A stretch of DNA of 64,000 nucleotides from Rallus limicola. Its lineage: Eukaryota > Chordata > Aves > Gruiformes > Rallidae. A model generated the notes under the pieces. That model made no database searches. It saw nothing but the letters and a program-made list of their open reading frames with translations, and was not told where the DNA came from. The translations under genes and the position numbers were made by a program. Positions within the stretch are counted from its first letter, which is position 1; every line of letters starts with the position of its first letter. The stretch lies in contig JAKCOZ010000005.1 in NCBI GenBank assembly GCA_022605955.1, positions 30,604,950-30,668,949 of the forward strand. Reading direction: 5' to 3'. Positions 13,401 through 24,600 of the stretch are shown here, one piece after another.

Positions 13401-16400
13401 GTCTCAAGGTATATCCCAAGATTCTGTTCCAGCACACCACTGTCTGGGAGTTATAGCAACTTATCCTCAAATAAAGCAAACAATTTATAGTTTTACAGCT
13501 CTTGAATCATCAGGTTTAAATAGATCAACTCATTTGTCCATTTCTCCAATATACTAGTAGTATCTGAAAGACAAGCAAATGTACTGAAGCTGTCTGGTGG
13601 TAGACTTAAAATCAAGGAAAAGATCACAGTATTCACCTGGAAAATCCTATTTTGAGATAAATACTATTTTACATAGAAACAAACCACACTTTTGAGTTAA
13701 ATACTAGAATCAAGCATTTTCCAATTTCTCATAGTGGTCACTGGTATAAAGCCAAGGGAGTTTGGGTTTGTTTGCTTCTTGTTTTTTTTTCTTGTAGAAG
13801 GAGTATTAGAGGATCACCACTCTCAACTTTGGTAGCAGTTAAGAAGTGACAGTATTTTGCATGAAGAGAAATGGGGATGAGCAAAGAGGAAAAAAAACAA
13901 CTTTACAGTAAATGACCTGTTAAAAAATAAGCAAAGAAGAACTTCAGCATCTGGAATTTCTGAAGTTTTGTCCTTATTTCATGATAATTTCCATCGGCAT
14001 TAAGAGAAGCAGAGCTTTCAGAATGTTAAAGCCAACATATGCATAATTTTACAACACAAATATGTGCATAATACCTTCAAAAAGCCTAAGAACGCTCTCC
14101 GTGTCTCAGCAACTTTAAGTGGAATTTATCCTTAACACAGGAAAAAATATTTTTACCCTTTCTTGCTAACAGCAGGTTAACTCTAATCAGAAATTTTCAT
14201 AAAAATCCTATTGTGGCAGAGAAAACTACAGACTGCTTCAATTCATGCTGTAGGCTTGTGACTGGTCCTGAAGAACAGCCAACTTCATAATTACCTCTTA
14301 ATACCCCTCAGAGTTGCACAGATGAAGGCAGAAGATATCATTAAACTCAACATCCTGCTGAGCCCTTGCTTAGGGTAATTCAAGAACAGTCTGAGTGACA
14401 AAAAGTAACAATCAGATATGCAACGTTCTTGTAGGTTAGAAGTCTGCCATGAAGATTTGTTATATCAGTGAAGGATCCAACCTCCCTAGCCATTCCTTTC
14501 ATAATTAAAAAAAAAAACCAACGAGATATCACTTTCTCTCAACTTCTTAAACTACAAAAGCACGTACCACTATCTCAAAACATAATTTCAGTGTGAAATA
14601 AGTTATTATACCACCAGATACTTTACCCCTCACCCCTGCAAAAATCCTGGTGAATCTGTGAGAAAGTGAGGTTTCTCACAGAGCCTTTAAATATACATAG
14701 GTGTGATGGCAATGAAACTAAGAAACAAAATACATGTCCACTCTTAAAAGAAAGTAATTCTTAACAAAGAAGTGTTATGTAACTTATCTGCCACATACTT
14801 TCAGTTTGTGTCTAAAAGAAAACCTCACCAGTGTAACTGTTATTTCATAATTATTTATGAAAGAGCCATTATTACACAGTAAAACACTTTTATCCTGAGT
14901 GTTGATAGAAAGGAGTTATTTAGGAACAACATTCCAGAAAAAAAATCTACGTAAGTATTACACTGATCAATATCTTCCTGTACATATGCCTCATTGCTAT
15001 CCAGGTATTTCCTGTTCAATATCTTATTGGATCTTTACGTAATTCAATGTCCCACAATTCGGTTTTGCCCCCATGAGGTAAATACTGCAAGAGAAATACA
15101 CAGAATTATTACAACTCTAAATCAATTGTTTAAAAAGTAAAATTGGAAGAAAGACACAGACAACTGAAAACACAGGGGGCTTTTTTACAATGAGTACCCT
15201 ATTCACTTACAGTCAAAATCAGTACCTCAATTTTATAGAGAAGGAAATGAAATATTAATGATGTACCCATCTTCCTTTGCAGGAGAAAATCTCCTTATTC
15301 CTATTTACCTTGAACAAGCAATCTCCTTACTTCAAATCTGTATGTTTATCTTTTAGGATAAGCTCTGCTATACAGCAGCCACTTTTAAAATTTAGAATTA
15401 GGTCTTCTCTGCACAAGTTATTCACCCGCTAATCTGCACATTTTTGATTTGGAAGTCTTGCCAAGAAACCTATGAGGAAGGTAGGATTTACCCCCCACAC
15501 ACACAAGAACAGACTTTCAGCCTTCAGCAAACAGGCAACTGAATTTCTCCTAGAGGCTATCTGCCTCCTCAACAGCTTATGGAAAACCACAGTAGGGAAA
15601 CCCTTGATTACGTCTAATTGCCCTGTAGCCAAAACACAAAGAACTCTCAATTCAGTGCTTTAAATTGCAAGAGGGACTTTACAAAATACCGAGCTGTTTT
15701 TACCATTCGCTTAGAAAAATCATTAATGAGCAGAAGTTTCTGGTTTTTAACTTCTATACGGATGCTATTTAATACTGAAAAAAAAAAACATTATAAAACA
15801 AGGGTATTAAATATTCAGACTGTATTATGTGAATAAACATTTATTTGTGCAAAGAGGTATTCTTGCACCCTTGCTCCAGCAAGCACCAGCCTGCACAAAC
15901 AGAAGTTAGGGATTTCAGATGCGTGCGCTTACCCAGACATCACGGCATTTACAAGTATCACCAATATGAATGTTGATCAACTTTTTACAACTCAGTTTTA
16001 TTTTTGGTCCATGTTGGCTAAGTATCTTTTCTTCTTCTTTTTTTTTTTTTTTTGAGGACCACTTTAGTAGTTAGTCAAGCTTAACTTCAGAATAAACACT
16101 GAAATACACTAGTAACACCCAATGAAATAGCAGTTTATCAATTATGGTTATTTTCCAGCTTCAACCATGTATCAATAAACAATGCCTGTGGTTTAAACAC
16201 ACTGTGCATTTCACAACTACTGCATTTGTACTTCCCACCTGGAATCTTTGAGTGTTTTGTCATAATTAATGCCCCAGTATCAACCAGGATTTTTTATTTA
16301 AGCAAAACACCAAGAAAACAACATTAAGTGTATTTTCAAGCAATCAAATGAATGCACTTCAAGCTACCTCATTGGTCATGACCATCTAAGAATGGCTATG

Positions 16401-19400
16401 TTCGGTCAGACCAACAGATCATAAACCTCAGTATCCCACTTCTAACCACAGGCAAACAGGCAGCTCCATGACAGTAGTATAAAAACAGAACAATAAACCT
16501 CAAAAAACATTCCAAAACTCTAAAAACCTCTGAATCAAAAGTATTCTGAGACAGAGGTAATATCTTTGAACTTAGACACCACCAAGGACTTTTCTTCCAT
16601 GAATTCATCCAAACACGCCTCGAACCAAGACCATTTTAACACCACTGCACAAAATTCCACTAATTCCTGAAAAGCCAGGGTTTTTTTCCTGAAGGTAACG
16701 AATTTTACTTCATGCTTCCTAGTTGCTGACCAAGACACACTGATCCTTTCCTTAAACTAATGACCATTCTACAACACTAGCTACAGCTTTCTTTTCCAAC
16801 CCATCATCAAAACAATTTATTTGCTTGCCAAAAGAAAGGTGAAGTCCATGCTATCAGAAGTATTCTTCCTTCAACTTTGAGAAACATTCCTGATATTATG
16901 CCCCTCTTCAAAGCTGCAACAAAGTAAAACAAGCTACACACAGCCAAATTTTTCAGCAATTGATTCTTGCTACACTTTGTAAATGCTGGAACAGGGTGTA
17001 AATGTACCTACACTCTGAATATGGCCTCATCTAGTTCATTATATAACATACTTACTTATGTTTACATATTTAAATGTAAAAAACCTAATACTTTTTAAAA
17101 ATAACATACTATTGGGATGTAATACTGCAGTATTTATGAGATCCCCAAAGTTAATGAAATTCCTCTAATGACCTGGTCTCCAACTCCCTAGAAGAAGGGG
17201 CTGGGGGTGAGTATCCAAGTAAAATCATGGAGGGGGGGGAGAGGAGGTTGGTTTGGGGTTTTTTTTAAAAAGCACTTCTGTAAAGAGCAAAAAATGTAGA
17301 AAATGTTAGATAACAATGTCACTGAATAGCTGGGGAAAAGAGCATTTATAAAATTAGATAAACTAGAAACTTCAGTTGTACATATTAAGAACCATATTAT
17401 TCTCTATGCATATTTGACTGACTTAGGATGATGCAGAGCGTTTATACTGAAATAGTATGTACTTTGTTCTGAATATTTATGTTTCTTAATTATTCTTCCT
17501 ATTCATTAATACATTTGGAAGTAGTATCTCCCGGTAGTTCTCAACACATTGAGTGATTCTGAAGTACTGGAGTACTCAATCTTATTTTTATCTATTTCAG
17601 AAAACATGAAGAAACTACACAATTGAGACCTTTACTCCAGCCAAGTGTTATCAGCCTGTAAGCCCCCAAAGTGTATTTGGGGGCCAGTTTTCCCTCAAAA
17701 GTTGCAAGTCTTTCTACGACACTCCTTTTTGACACTTCATCTTCCTTCTCTGAGAGCTTCTGTAGTGCATCTCCAAAGTGTTTTCCCATCTATGTTTCTT
17801 TTATGAGTCTACAGAGCCACTTACATCCTAAAGGAAACAATTATTTCTAACAAAAATATAACATCTGGGCTTGCTGTAACTCCTTTAAAGTGCATAAGCA
17901 TCTTAGGAAATATGGACCGAATTTATCTCGGTATAGCAACTACCAACATCAAGGTCATTACACTGACAGATCAAAGTTACAGTTACAATTATTGTTATAG
18001 CAAAAATCATTCTTTTAGTTCACTGGATGGAGAACAGATCCAGCCTATTACTTCGAGCAGTCAACCCTATACAAGGCCAGACTATTTCTTTTCAGCACAG
18101 CAGTTTTTCTAGAAAAGTTACTGACGGGAGTTGCATCTAAATCAGCCAACTCCTGTGTTTCCATATTAATTATTTATTGTCACACTACAGATTATTTTTT
18201 TTCCCCTTTCAACCCAAGGGGCAACCACCATGAAAAAAACTCACACTTGTACACAGTATCACACAGATGAGTAACACTTGACAGTTTCAATGGACAACTG
18301 TTCAACTGTTGTCTATGGTCCAAATTATTACAGCTTCATTAGTCATGAAACACACTGGGCCTTTACAACTTGAGTTGCAGAACAACAACAAAAAAACAAC
18401 CTGCAGGCCTGGTAAACACATATCTTCCAAAAATATTCTCAACACATTCCTGTACTGTCCTTCATCGCTCTACATTGGACATTTAAAATCCAAAGCTAAA
18501 GCCCTCCACTTCTTCTATCCTGGGCTTCCAAAGTTACAACCCTCACCCTCACGCACACGCACTGTGCAGTGACTATGCTGTCTCTGTCCCATGACCTAAC
18601 ACATACATGAGGTAGAGTAAACCAACACATGTATAGTCAGGGTTAGAACTACTATGGAAGCTTCAGAAATATGCAACTGAAACAGTATGGCCACGGATGA
18701 CAAACAGCAATTATAAACAAAAGCACAGACTTGGCAAGAACACACTCCGGTGTCTAGAGGCCACATGAGTTCACAGCAGCACTTTTTCGTCAGCTAGAGC
18801 TTTCTAAGTCACTGAACTGAACTTTACATTAGAGTGCAAAATGTGGCATTTCCTTTTAAAGTAGCCTATTAAAAAAAAAAAGTATTTCAAGATAATTTTG
18901 TTTGCTAACAAATGTCACTGAACTTATTTATAGAGAGCACTATTTTACTAGGACACTAGAGAAAACAAGAAAAACAGTAAATCATACTCTGCTAAAAATG
19001 CCCTCCAATATCCAAACTGATTTTAAAAACAGCCATTCAACAAGGCTTAAAATGGTAAGTGAAGGAAACGGTGAAACCTCTTCATTTGTTTCCCTTGTTG
19101 GTGTTTTGAAATTCTTCCTTAATTATAGTTGTAACAAAAATAGTGCAGATTACATGCTCATTATAGACCTGAGAAGTCCTGGAAGAACTGACCAGGCTCA
19201 GGTATAGTTCTTGCTTCTGAAACCTGAAAGTAAATATATCACAAAAGTTGGCTGCTGTCACAGTACGCTATAAAAAATTAAAATTACAGTGCAATTTGAT
19301 GGAATGCTGCTTTAAGACAGTAAACAATCACTCAATATAAAAATCACCCAAAATTCTTGGAAAGCAATGAAGTTGTTCAACAGTTATCGTCATTTCTTCC

Positions 19401-20801
19401 TATAAAAGAATTACTCCTATACTTCACATTCAGTGGATTTTGTATAAGTAATCTGTAAATAAACTTGTCATAGTCTATGCATGGGTTTGGTTTTATATGC
19501 AAAACTAAAGTAGTAGAGGTTTCCTTTCTATTACTAAAAGAAAACTAAAGCAAGGGATCTATTCTGAAACTCCCAACACTTGCCCTCTACCCTGAAGGAG
19601 TTACTCAATTTTTGTTCTCAAGATGAAGTTTGTACTTTTATGTGTATTAAAATGACCATGCTGAAGACCCATCAGCTCCTCGCTCTTCTCCAGCGGCTGT
19701 TTCACCCAAACAAAATGTCCCAAAAAAGCAGACAGAAGGAAAATGAGCACAAGCTCGACCTGTCTCAAACCAGAGCGTCTGGCCAAGTCCCTTACTTGAG
19801 ATTTACCTGAACACCCTTTCCTCGTCCTCTCCCTCCTCGGCAGGCTGCCACTCCTGCCTCTCGGCAACATCCTCTTTTCCCCCTAGACACAGCTCGCTAA
19901 GCTTCGGGCAAGCGCCAGCCCTCCCAGGCCCGGAGGCTCTTGCTCCTCGTAACCCGCACCCAAGGCTGAGAAGGCCGCCGGCCCGGGGAGCCCCGGAGTC
20001 ATTGTGCCGAGGGAGATGATCGCAGCTGTCAAGACGCAACTCTCCCGGCCGCGGGCGGGCGGAGAGGAGGGTCAGCAGCCCCGCGCCGCGGCAGCGCCCG
20101 CCCGCCCTTCCCCAGCCGTCCTCCGTGTCCCGCAACTCGAGTCCGGGCGAGAGGCCTGCGGAGCAGGGGCTGCCTACGGAGCCAGGAGCCCAGGCGGGCG
20201 CCATGCTAAAAACCAAAATGGCTGCCCCAGGGAAAGGAACCCAGCTCAGGCCGTGAGGGGCTGCGTCTCGGCCGGCCGGCGACGCCGCTTCACCCACCGA
20301 ACCTCGCCCAGGTACCGTCCCCAACACACAACGACAGGCTCGACCTCAGGGGCCCAAGGGACTCCGTTCGTCCAGACACCTCTGCTCCCGCACCCCGTGC
20401 GCGGCCCGGTCCCCGGAGCCCACCAAGCCGGTCCCAGCCCGCGCCTCGTTCCGCAGGGAGCCCGCCCTCGGCCCCCATACCTGAAGCTCGGCCCGCTCCA
20501 CCTCCCAATGCGCTCTCTCCATCTCAAAGCGAGCCCACTCATGCTGGATGTAGTGCAGGATCCCCGGGATGGTGTAGTGCTGGGGCCGGGACAGCTCAGC
20601 GGGGCCCGCCGCCTCCTGACCAGCCGGGGCAGCCGGGCCCTGGGGCTGCTGCTGTTGCCCTCCTCCTCCACCGGCTCCGGTCCCCATGCAGCCCCCACCC
20701 GACTGCAGGTTCATGTTCCCACCCGCTTGCGGCGGCGGCTGCTGCGGTCTCGGGGCGGCCGCCATCCCACCGCCTCCTCCGGCTCCGGGGTGCTCGTCCA
20801 T
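1364..20801 (-). CDS. STRN3: STRN3 (striatin-3), 5' part of the gene, coding exons 1-2
   Basis: Striatin-3 is a scaffold of STRIPAK complexes: it brings the PP2A A/C core together with GCKIII kinases, MOB4 and STRIP proteins in the cytoplasm and at membranes. The window holds codons 1-107 (exon 1) and the next 34 codons plus two bases (exon 2). The joined protein has a Gly/Gln/Pro-rich N-terminus, the striatin-specific block ELSRPQHYTIPGILHYIQHE, and a charged helix with WARFEMERAHWEVERAELQ that continues in exon 2 as ARIAFLQGERKGQENLKKDL; this is the coiled coil that in the family mediates oligomerisation and PP2A-A binding. The calmodulin-binding region and the WD40 propeller must lie left of the window. 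Near identity to human STRN3 in the coiled coil, as I remember it, and the neighbour AP4S1 favour STRN3 over STRN or STRN4. The gene diverges from AP4S1 out of one CpG island. Confidence 0.95.
3043..3478 (+). mobile_element. CR1 LINE fragment (5'-truncated, old)
   Basis: About 435 bases resembling the 3' end of a CR1 non-LTR retrotransposon in plus orientation. Landmarks are a 'ggtgaagggtc..agcacaagtcttatgagga' type start, the 'gaggggaggcctta' type block near 3127, 'aacaggctacccag' near 3312 and the terminal 'gatgatcctaaaggtctttt' block near 3434. Many substitutions mean an old copy. It lies antisense to STRN3 inside intron 1. No intact ORF, as expected for this 3' piece. Confidence 0.85.
9850..10463 (+). 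mobile_element. CR1 LINE fragment (longest copy in the window)
   Basis: About 610 bases of CR1 3' region in plus orientation, antisense to STRN3. It includes 'cagtgtcctgggctgc' near 9889, 'gtgagaccccatctggagt' near 9963, 'ttcagcctggagaagagagg' near 10092, 'ggaacaggttgcccagag' near 10294 and the typical ending 'ggtcccttccaaccc' near 10436. The stretch 10130-10260 has drifted most. Several overlapping short ORFs on both strands here are chance products of the repeat, not genes. Confidence 0.93.
13201..13240. repeat. Perfect 16-bp inverted repeat with 8-nt loop
   Basis: The arms CTAACTCTCTGATAAA (13201-13216) and its exact reverse complement (13225-13240) flank an 8-base loop (TTTACACT). Outside the arms GGGC (189-192 of that block) and GCCC (244-247) could extend the stem after a mismatch. 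Transcribed from either strand it would form a stable short hairpin. It sits in STRN3 intron 1. Confidence 0.9.
20481..20801 (-). CDS. STRN3: STRN3 coding exon 1 (start codon)
   Basis: The ATG at 20801-20799 sits in a strong Kozak context (A at -3, G at +4) and opens 107 codons ending in ...VERAELQ just before a GT donor at 20480-20479. The first 66 or so residues are low complexity (Gly runs, a QQQQ run, Pro/Ala), typical of the variable striatin N-terminus. From ELSRPQ onward the sequence is strongly conserved and includes the putative caveolin-binding segment and the start of the coiled coil. A second in-frame ATG follows at codon 13 (MAAAPRP) and could also be used. Phase 0 exon end. Confidence 0.95.
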
Positions 20802-20949
20802 TGTCTGCGGGGAGCCCTCCTCCTCGTCCCGCGGCGAGGGCCTGGAGCAGGGGCCAGGGAGGGGGCGAGTGGAGCTGACTGGGGCGGGGAGGAGGGGGGG
20901 GCGGGTCGGGCGCGGGGAGGGGGGGACTGCGCCGAGCAGTATCCGGGTG

Positions 20950-20982
20950 TCAGAGCAGCGCGAAGCCGCCGCCAGCCGCCAT
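20950..20982 (-). other. Short upstream ORF in the STRN3 leader
   Basis: On the minus strand an ATG at 20982-20980 with G at -3 and G at +4 opens a 10-residue ORF (MAAGGGFALL) that stops at 20952-20950, about 150 bases before the STRN3 ATG. If transcription starts further upstream (higher coordinate), this uORF would be in the mRNA and could dampen STRN3 translation. The leader position of the start site is unknown. Confidence 0.45.
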
Positions 20983-21023
20983 TACAGCCGCTGAGCCGTC
21001 GGCCCACCCACCCGCGGCCGGGC

Positions 21024-21044
21024 GGGGAGGGGAGGGGAGGGGGG
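21024..21044 (+). promoter_or_regulatory. G-quadruplex-prone tract
   Basis: Four runs of four or more G separated by single A (positions 21024-21027, 21029-21032, 21034-21037, 21039-21044) meet the strict quadruplex pattern with one-base loops. A second G-rich tract is at 20881-20910. Both lie in the STRN3 leader or promoter, G-rich on the strand that is template for STRN3. Confidence 0.6.
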
Positions 21045-21120
21045 AGCGGCGCGATGCACGCCGGGAAATCGCTCCCCTCACCCTCAGGCTTCCTCCTGCC
21101 GGCCGGGCAAAGCGGCAGAG

Positions 21121-21132
21121 TGCGCATGCGCA
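21121..21132. promoter_or_regulatory. NRF1 binding palindrome
   Basis: TGCGCATGCGCA is the full consensus half-site pair for NRF1, a common activator of divergent CpG-island promoters. It lies about 320 bases upstream of the STRN3 start codon and on the AP4S1 side of the island, well placed to serve both directions. Confidence 0.7.
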
Positions 21133-21660
21133 GGAGGGGAGGTGAGCGCCAGGGAGGGGGAGTGCGAGCGCGCGCGCGCTAGGGTTGGGTGGTCCCCTCA
21201 CGGGGCTGAGGTGGCGATGCGCCGCCCGGGAGACAGTCATGGGGTAGCTGCGTCTGTCTCTGTCGTGCCGCCCCCGTCGGCTCCGGGGTAACCCGTCGCT
21301 ATCAGTAGCCGCCGCTGTAAGGAGGGGTGGGAGCCGCCCATGGTCCGGCCCTAGGTGGGTCGGTGTCGGGGCTGGTGGCACTGGGCCCGGCTTCCGCGGT
21401 GCAGCGCGATCGGGCAGTTTCCGCCCGCTCTGAAGTGAGAAGCGGAAATGGCAGCGTTACGCTAAGGCGGCAGAGGTCGAGTTCGCCGGCGTCGCTGTAG
21501 CTCTACGCCTCGGGAGTGTTAAATGCCCTCGGAACAGTCCGCGGGAACGCAGCAGCTGGGCTGGGCCAGGCCTGGGCCGGCTTCTTAAGCCGGCGTGCAA
21601 ACAGCAAATCGGGGCTTGAACCTCCGACGTCGCTCAAACTCAGCGCGGTGTAGTGGTGCG

Positions 21661-24600
21661 TTGAATTTGCCCCGCAAGGAGATGCTTTTAGAGTAGTTTT
21701 CTTAAACTTATGGTATGTGTCTGGAAAGAAACTAATCCTCTTTTAAAACCAATGGTCCTTTTCGTGGTATGTCAGTGGTAAGGGATAGCTGTAGTGTATT
21801 CCCTCCTTGGTGAGAAGGGAAAGAGCACAGTTTGTTATTCAAGTCTTCCACATGAGGAAAGTTTTGAAATAAGTTACTGGTTTACTTCAGTTTTATCAGT
21901 GCTGTGTTTGATGCTGCAGTTTGAATATAGTGAAATTACCTCAGCTGCAAAATACTGCTCTGAAATGCAGAATTTATAAATTCTCACCACATCCTCTGAA
22001 GTGATCTGTTGGTCACCCACTGTAAGTAAGGCTGGAGTTTGGCTCTGTCTCTTCAAAATATTTACATGCTGTACTAGTTAAAAAAAAAAAAAAAGAATAG
22101 TTTCCTAAACAGGTCTTATTCTTGATAAAACTGGAATTCTGCTAATTACTGGGGGGAAAAAAAAGTACCTTGTGTCTCAGAAACTGGTGTCCCCTTTCTC
22201 TACTAAGCTCTCCTCAGGTGTGCGTTGATATTTCAGTTTATCCAGTCTCTCCCTTCTCCATTAAATCATTTCCTACTAAAATTTCATCCTACTGTTTTCC
22301 GAATTCCATACAGATTAGCCAGTTGAAATCCAACTCCTTTCTACCTCAGCTGGTTATTTTTTTTTTGTATACTGACAGGGTCAAATCATTACTGAAAAAA
22401 AGAGTCTTACCTCATAACCAGTTTAGCCTTTTGTTTAGCTCCAATGTTACGGGACATTCCTCATTCCTGAGTATATGGGAGTTACTGCAATTTAATTCCA
22501 TTACTGTATTCAAACAGCATTTTGACAATTCAACAGCAAAGGAAATCTTTTTTACTCTTTCCTTCCTCCCTGACTTCCCTAGATTAATACGGCCGCGTTT
22601 TCAAAATTCTCTGATCCTGAAGTTGAACACAGTATTTTATTTTAAGGCCACGTAGATAGAGTTGTTTCATCTCCACACAAATTATAATGTGTACATTAGT
22701 AAGATTTAGAATACAAATATTATTAATAGCATGGCGTGTTATTTTTTATTAAACCATGATCCAAACAAAAGCAGGAAGGGTATTGGTTATGTGAGCAGTC
22801 TTCATTTGCTACTTATTTCTGTACACTAAGTTCATAGCTGGGAAGGTCAATAGCCTAATATATACATCAAAAATATTTGTTCCTGTGCTGTCTCCTGTTT
22901 ATGCTTCTACTGTTTAGTCTTTTTTTCCCCCCTTAATACTGTAATTCCAGTTTAATCCATTTTGTTCTACATTTAGTACACACAGAAAGGGCAACAAGAC
23001 CTTTGCATCCATAAAAAACAAGTATGTTTAAAGTCGGACAGTGCAGTAAATTCTTGGCCTATAGTTTTATCTTGTATTGATTTTTAATTCTTGATGAAGC
23101 TGTTCTGTCAAAATGTAGTCATGCATTTCTTATTTGCTATTTGATCTCTTATTTGCATTGTAGCTGAGAGCCCTAGAATATTGCAAAACTGCTACAGCAC
23201 AACTAAAAAGTTTCTAGATCTGGGGAACCTGATTGGTGTGGGTTTAGTGTAAAAGGCATACATCTAATTTGAATGGTAACTGTATGGCAAGAAGTCTCAA
23301 AGTCAAGTTTTGTTTCTTTTTTTAATATTATTTATATGTCAGTGTATGTATAAATATTGGTGAAATATTTGACAAAATAAAATTAATATTGAGTGCTTGT
23401 ATCTGCTGGAGGAATAATTACAATTTTATTTAAAATATATTTTGTATTACTGCACGTAGAATTTGCTGGGTTGGCCATGCTGGAGGCTTAAGACATTTTT
23501 ATCTGCAGAACAGGTATTGCAGGCTTTGCCTCTCTTAAGAGGACTCAACCAGTCTCTCAAAAGACAGCATAGGGGTGTGACTCATAAACAGCGCACAACT
23601 TACTTTGAGATGTCTCATGTGGTTATGCAGCTACAGAGCTGGCATGTCCTGGAAGCAGTTCCTGAACCATCATGGTTTCTGTTTCAGCATTTTGAAGCAA
23701 AGTGGGCAGGTTTCCCTTTGTTTTGAAATGCAGTGCTGGAGGTACCTGTACAGGCAGGGGGGGATGAGCCTGCACGGGGGCTGTCCAGTCAAGAAGCATC
23801 TCTCCAGTACATAGTCTGCTGTGTATTTGCTGGTTGAGAAGGAGTTAAAGCTATTACAGTGTAAGTCATCAAGGACTACTCTTTCAATCGGGTGTGAGTC
23901 ACACAAGCTGATACTGATACCAGTTTTGTCTCATCGATGTTTATCTTCGATAGATACTTTAATGAGGGTTGAGACCTAGCACAGTGTAACAGCAGGTGTT
24001 TAAATCACAGTAGTTAACATGCACACAGTCTTTTGTGTGCATGCCAAATTATCCCTACAGAAGAAATACTTCGTGAAGGGAATAAAGGAGAGTGCTACTT
24101 AGTCACTGCAGAAGGTGATTTCTTTTGAAGGAAAGTTTGCAATTTCAAGACTTTACATCTTCCCATAGTGATACCTTCTGAGGTTTTTGTTTCTAGAGAG
24201 TCTTCATTCTGTCATAGCTTCACAGGTGTTTTGTATATTGGGTGCACACAAAGCTTACACCATAGGCTCTTCTGGACTAAATCCCTAATGCATAGTTGAC
24301 TCTGGTGGGGAGAGATGGACTTAACAGTCCATCAGGATCTGGATAGTCCCTTCCAATCTTCTGTTCCTAAGCACATTTGTGATGCAGATAGTTGTCCAGT
24401 GACCTGGAATGGGACAGCCTATTCATTTCTGACAAACAGCCTTCAGATAGTAATGTCTTTTCATTACAAAAATCAGCAAAATAATGGCAGAGATATGAAA
24501 GGCTTGCATCTTGTCACCAATTCCCTTGAACAATTTGATTTTGTATGCCTAAAAGCATCATGATTTGTGTGTATGTGCCTGAGGACACACAGGGGTGTGC

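Larger units (their letters stand above)
1468..20480 (-). other. STRN3: STRN3 intron 1 (19 kb)
   Basis: Large first intron bounded by the GT of exon 1 and the AG before exon 2. It is AT-rich and holds two CR1 fragments (about 3043-3478 and 9850-10463), a perfect 16-bp inverted repeat (13201-13240), a T-run of about 17 at 16037 and several short A/T runs. The last 600 bases toward exon 1 belong to the CpG island. No further STRN3-like exon, second gene or small RNA was recognised. Human STRN3 hosts a microRNA (MIR624) in an intron as I recall, but I identified no counterpart. Confidence 0.85.
19880..21660. promoter_or_regulatory. CpG island; divergent promoter of STRN3 and AP4S1
   Basis: A sharp change from AT-rich flanks to GC-rich, CpG-dense DNA that includes STRN3 exon 1 and its leader on the minus strand and the region where AP4S1 transcription must start on the plus strand. 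No TATA box is apparent. Motifs seen: a perfect NRF1 palindrome at 21121-21132, ETS-like GCGGAAAT near 21442, an E2F-like TTTCCGCCC near 21418, and a G-run tract at 21024-21044. A good plus-strand donor (GAG then GTGAGC, break at 21141/21142) could end the AP4S1 untranslated first exon. Transcription starts cannot be placed from sequence alone. Confidence 0.85.

Noticed and set aside
20004..21182. A 392-codon plus-strand ORF across the CpG island
   Set aside because: GC-rich DNA is poor in stop codons, and this ORF lies antisense to STRN3 exon 1. Its translation is Pro/Arg/Gly/Ser-rich with no domain I recognise, so it is a shadow, not a gene.
22170..22655. 161-codon plus-strand ORF in the AP4S1 5' intron region
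   Set aside because: Hydrophobic/Ser-Phe-rich translation of pyrimidine-rich DNA, no family recognised, no exon-like borders.
24290..24375. Possible further CR1 tail (block resembling 'gtcccttccaatcttctgttcc')
   Set aside because: Only one short block resembles the CR1 end and the flanks do not; too weak to annotate without an alignment.
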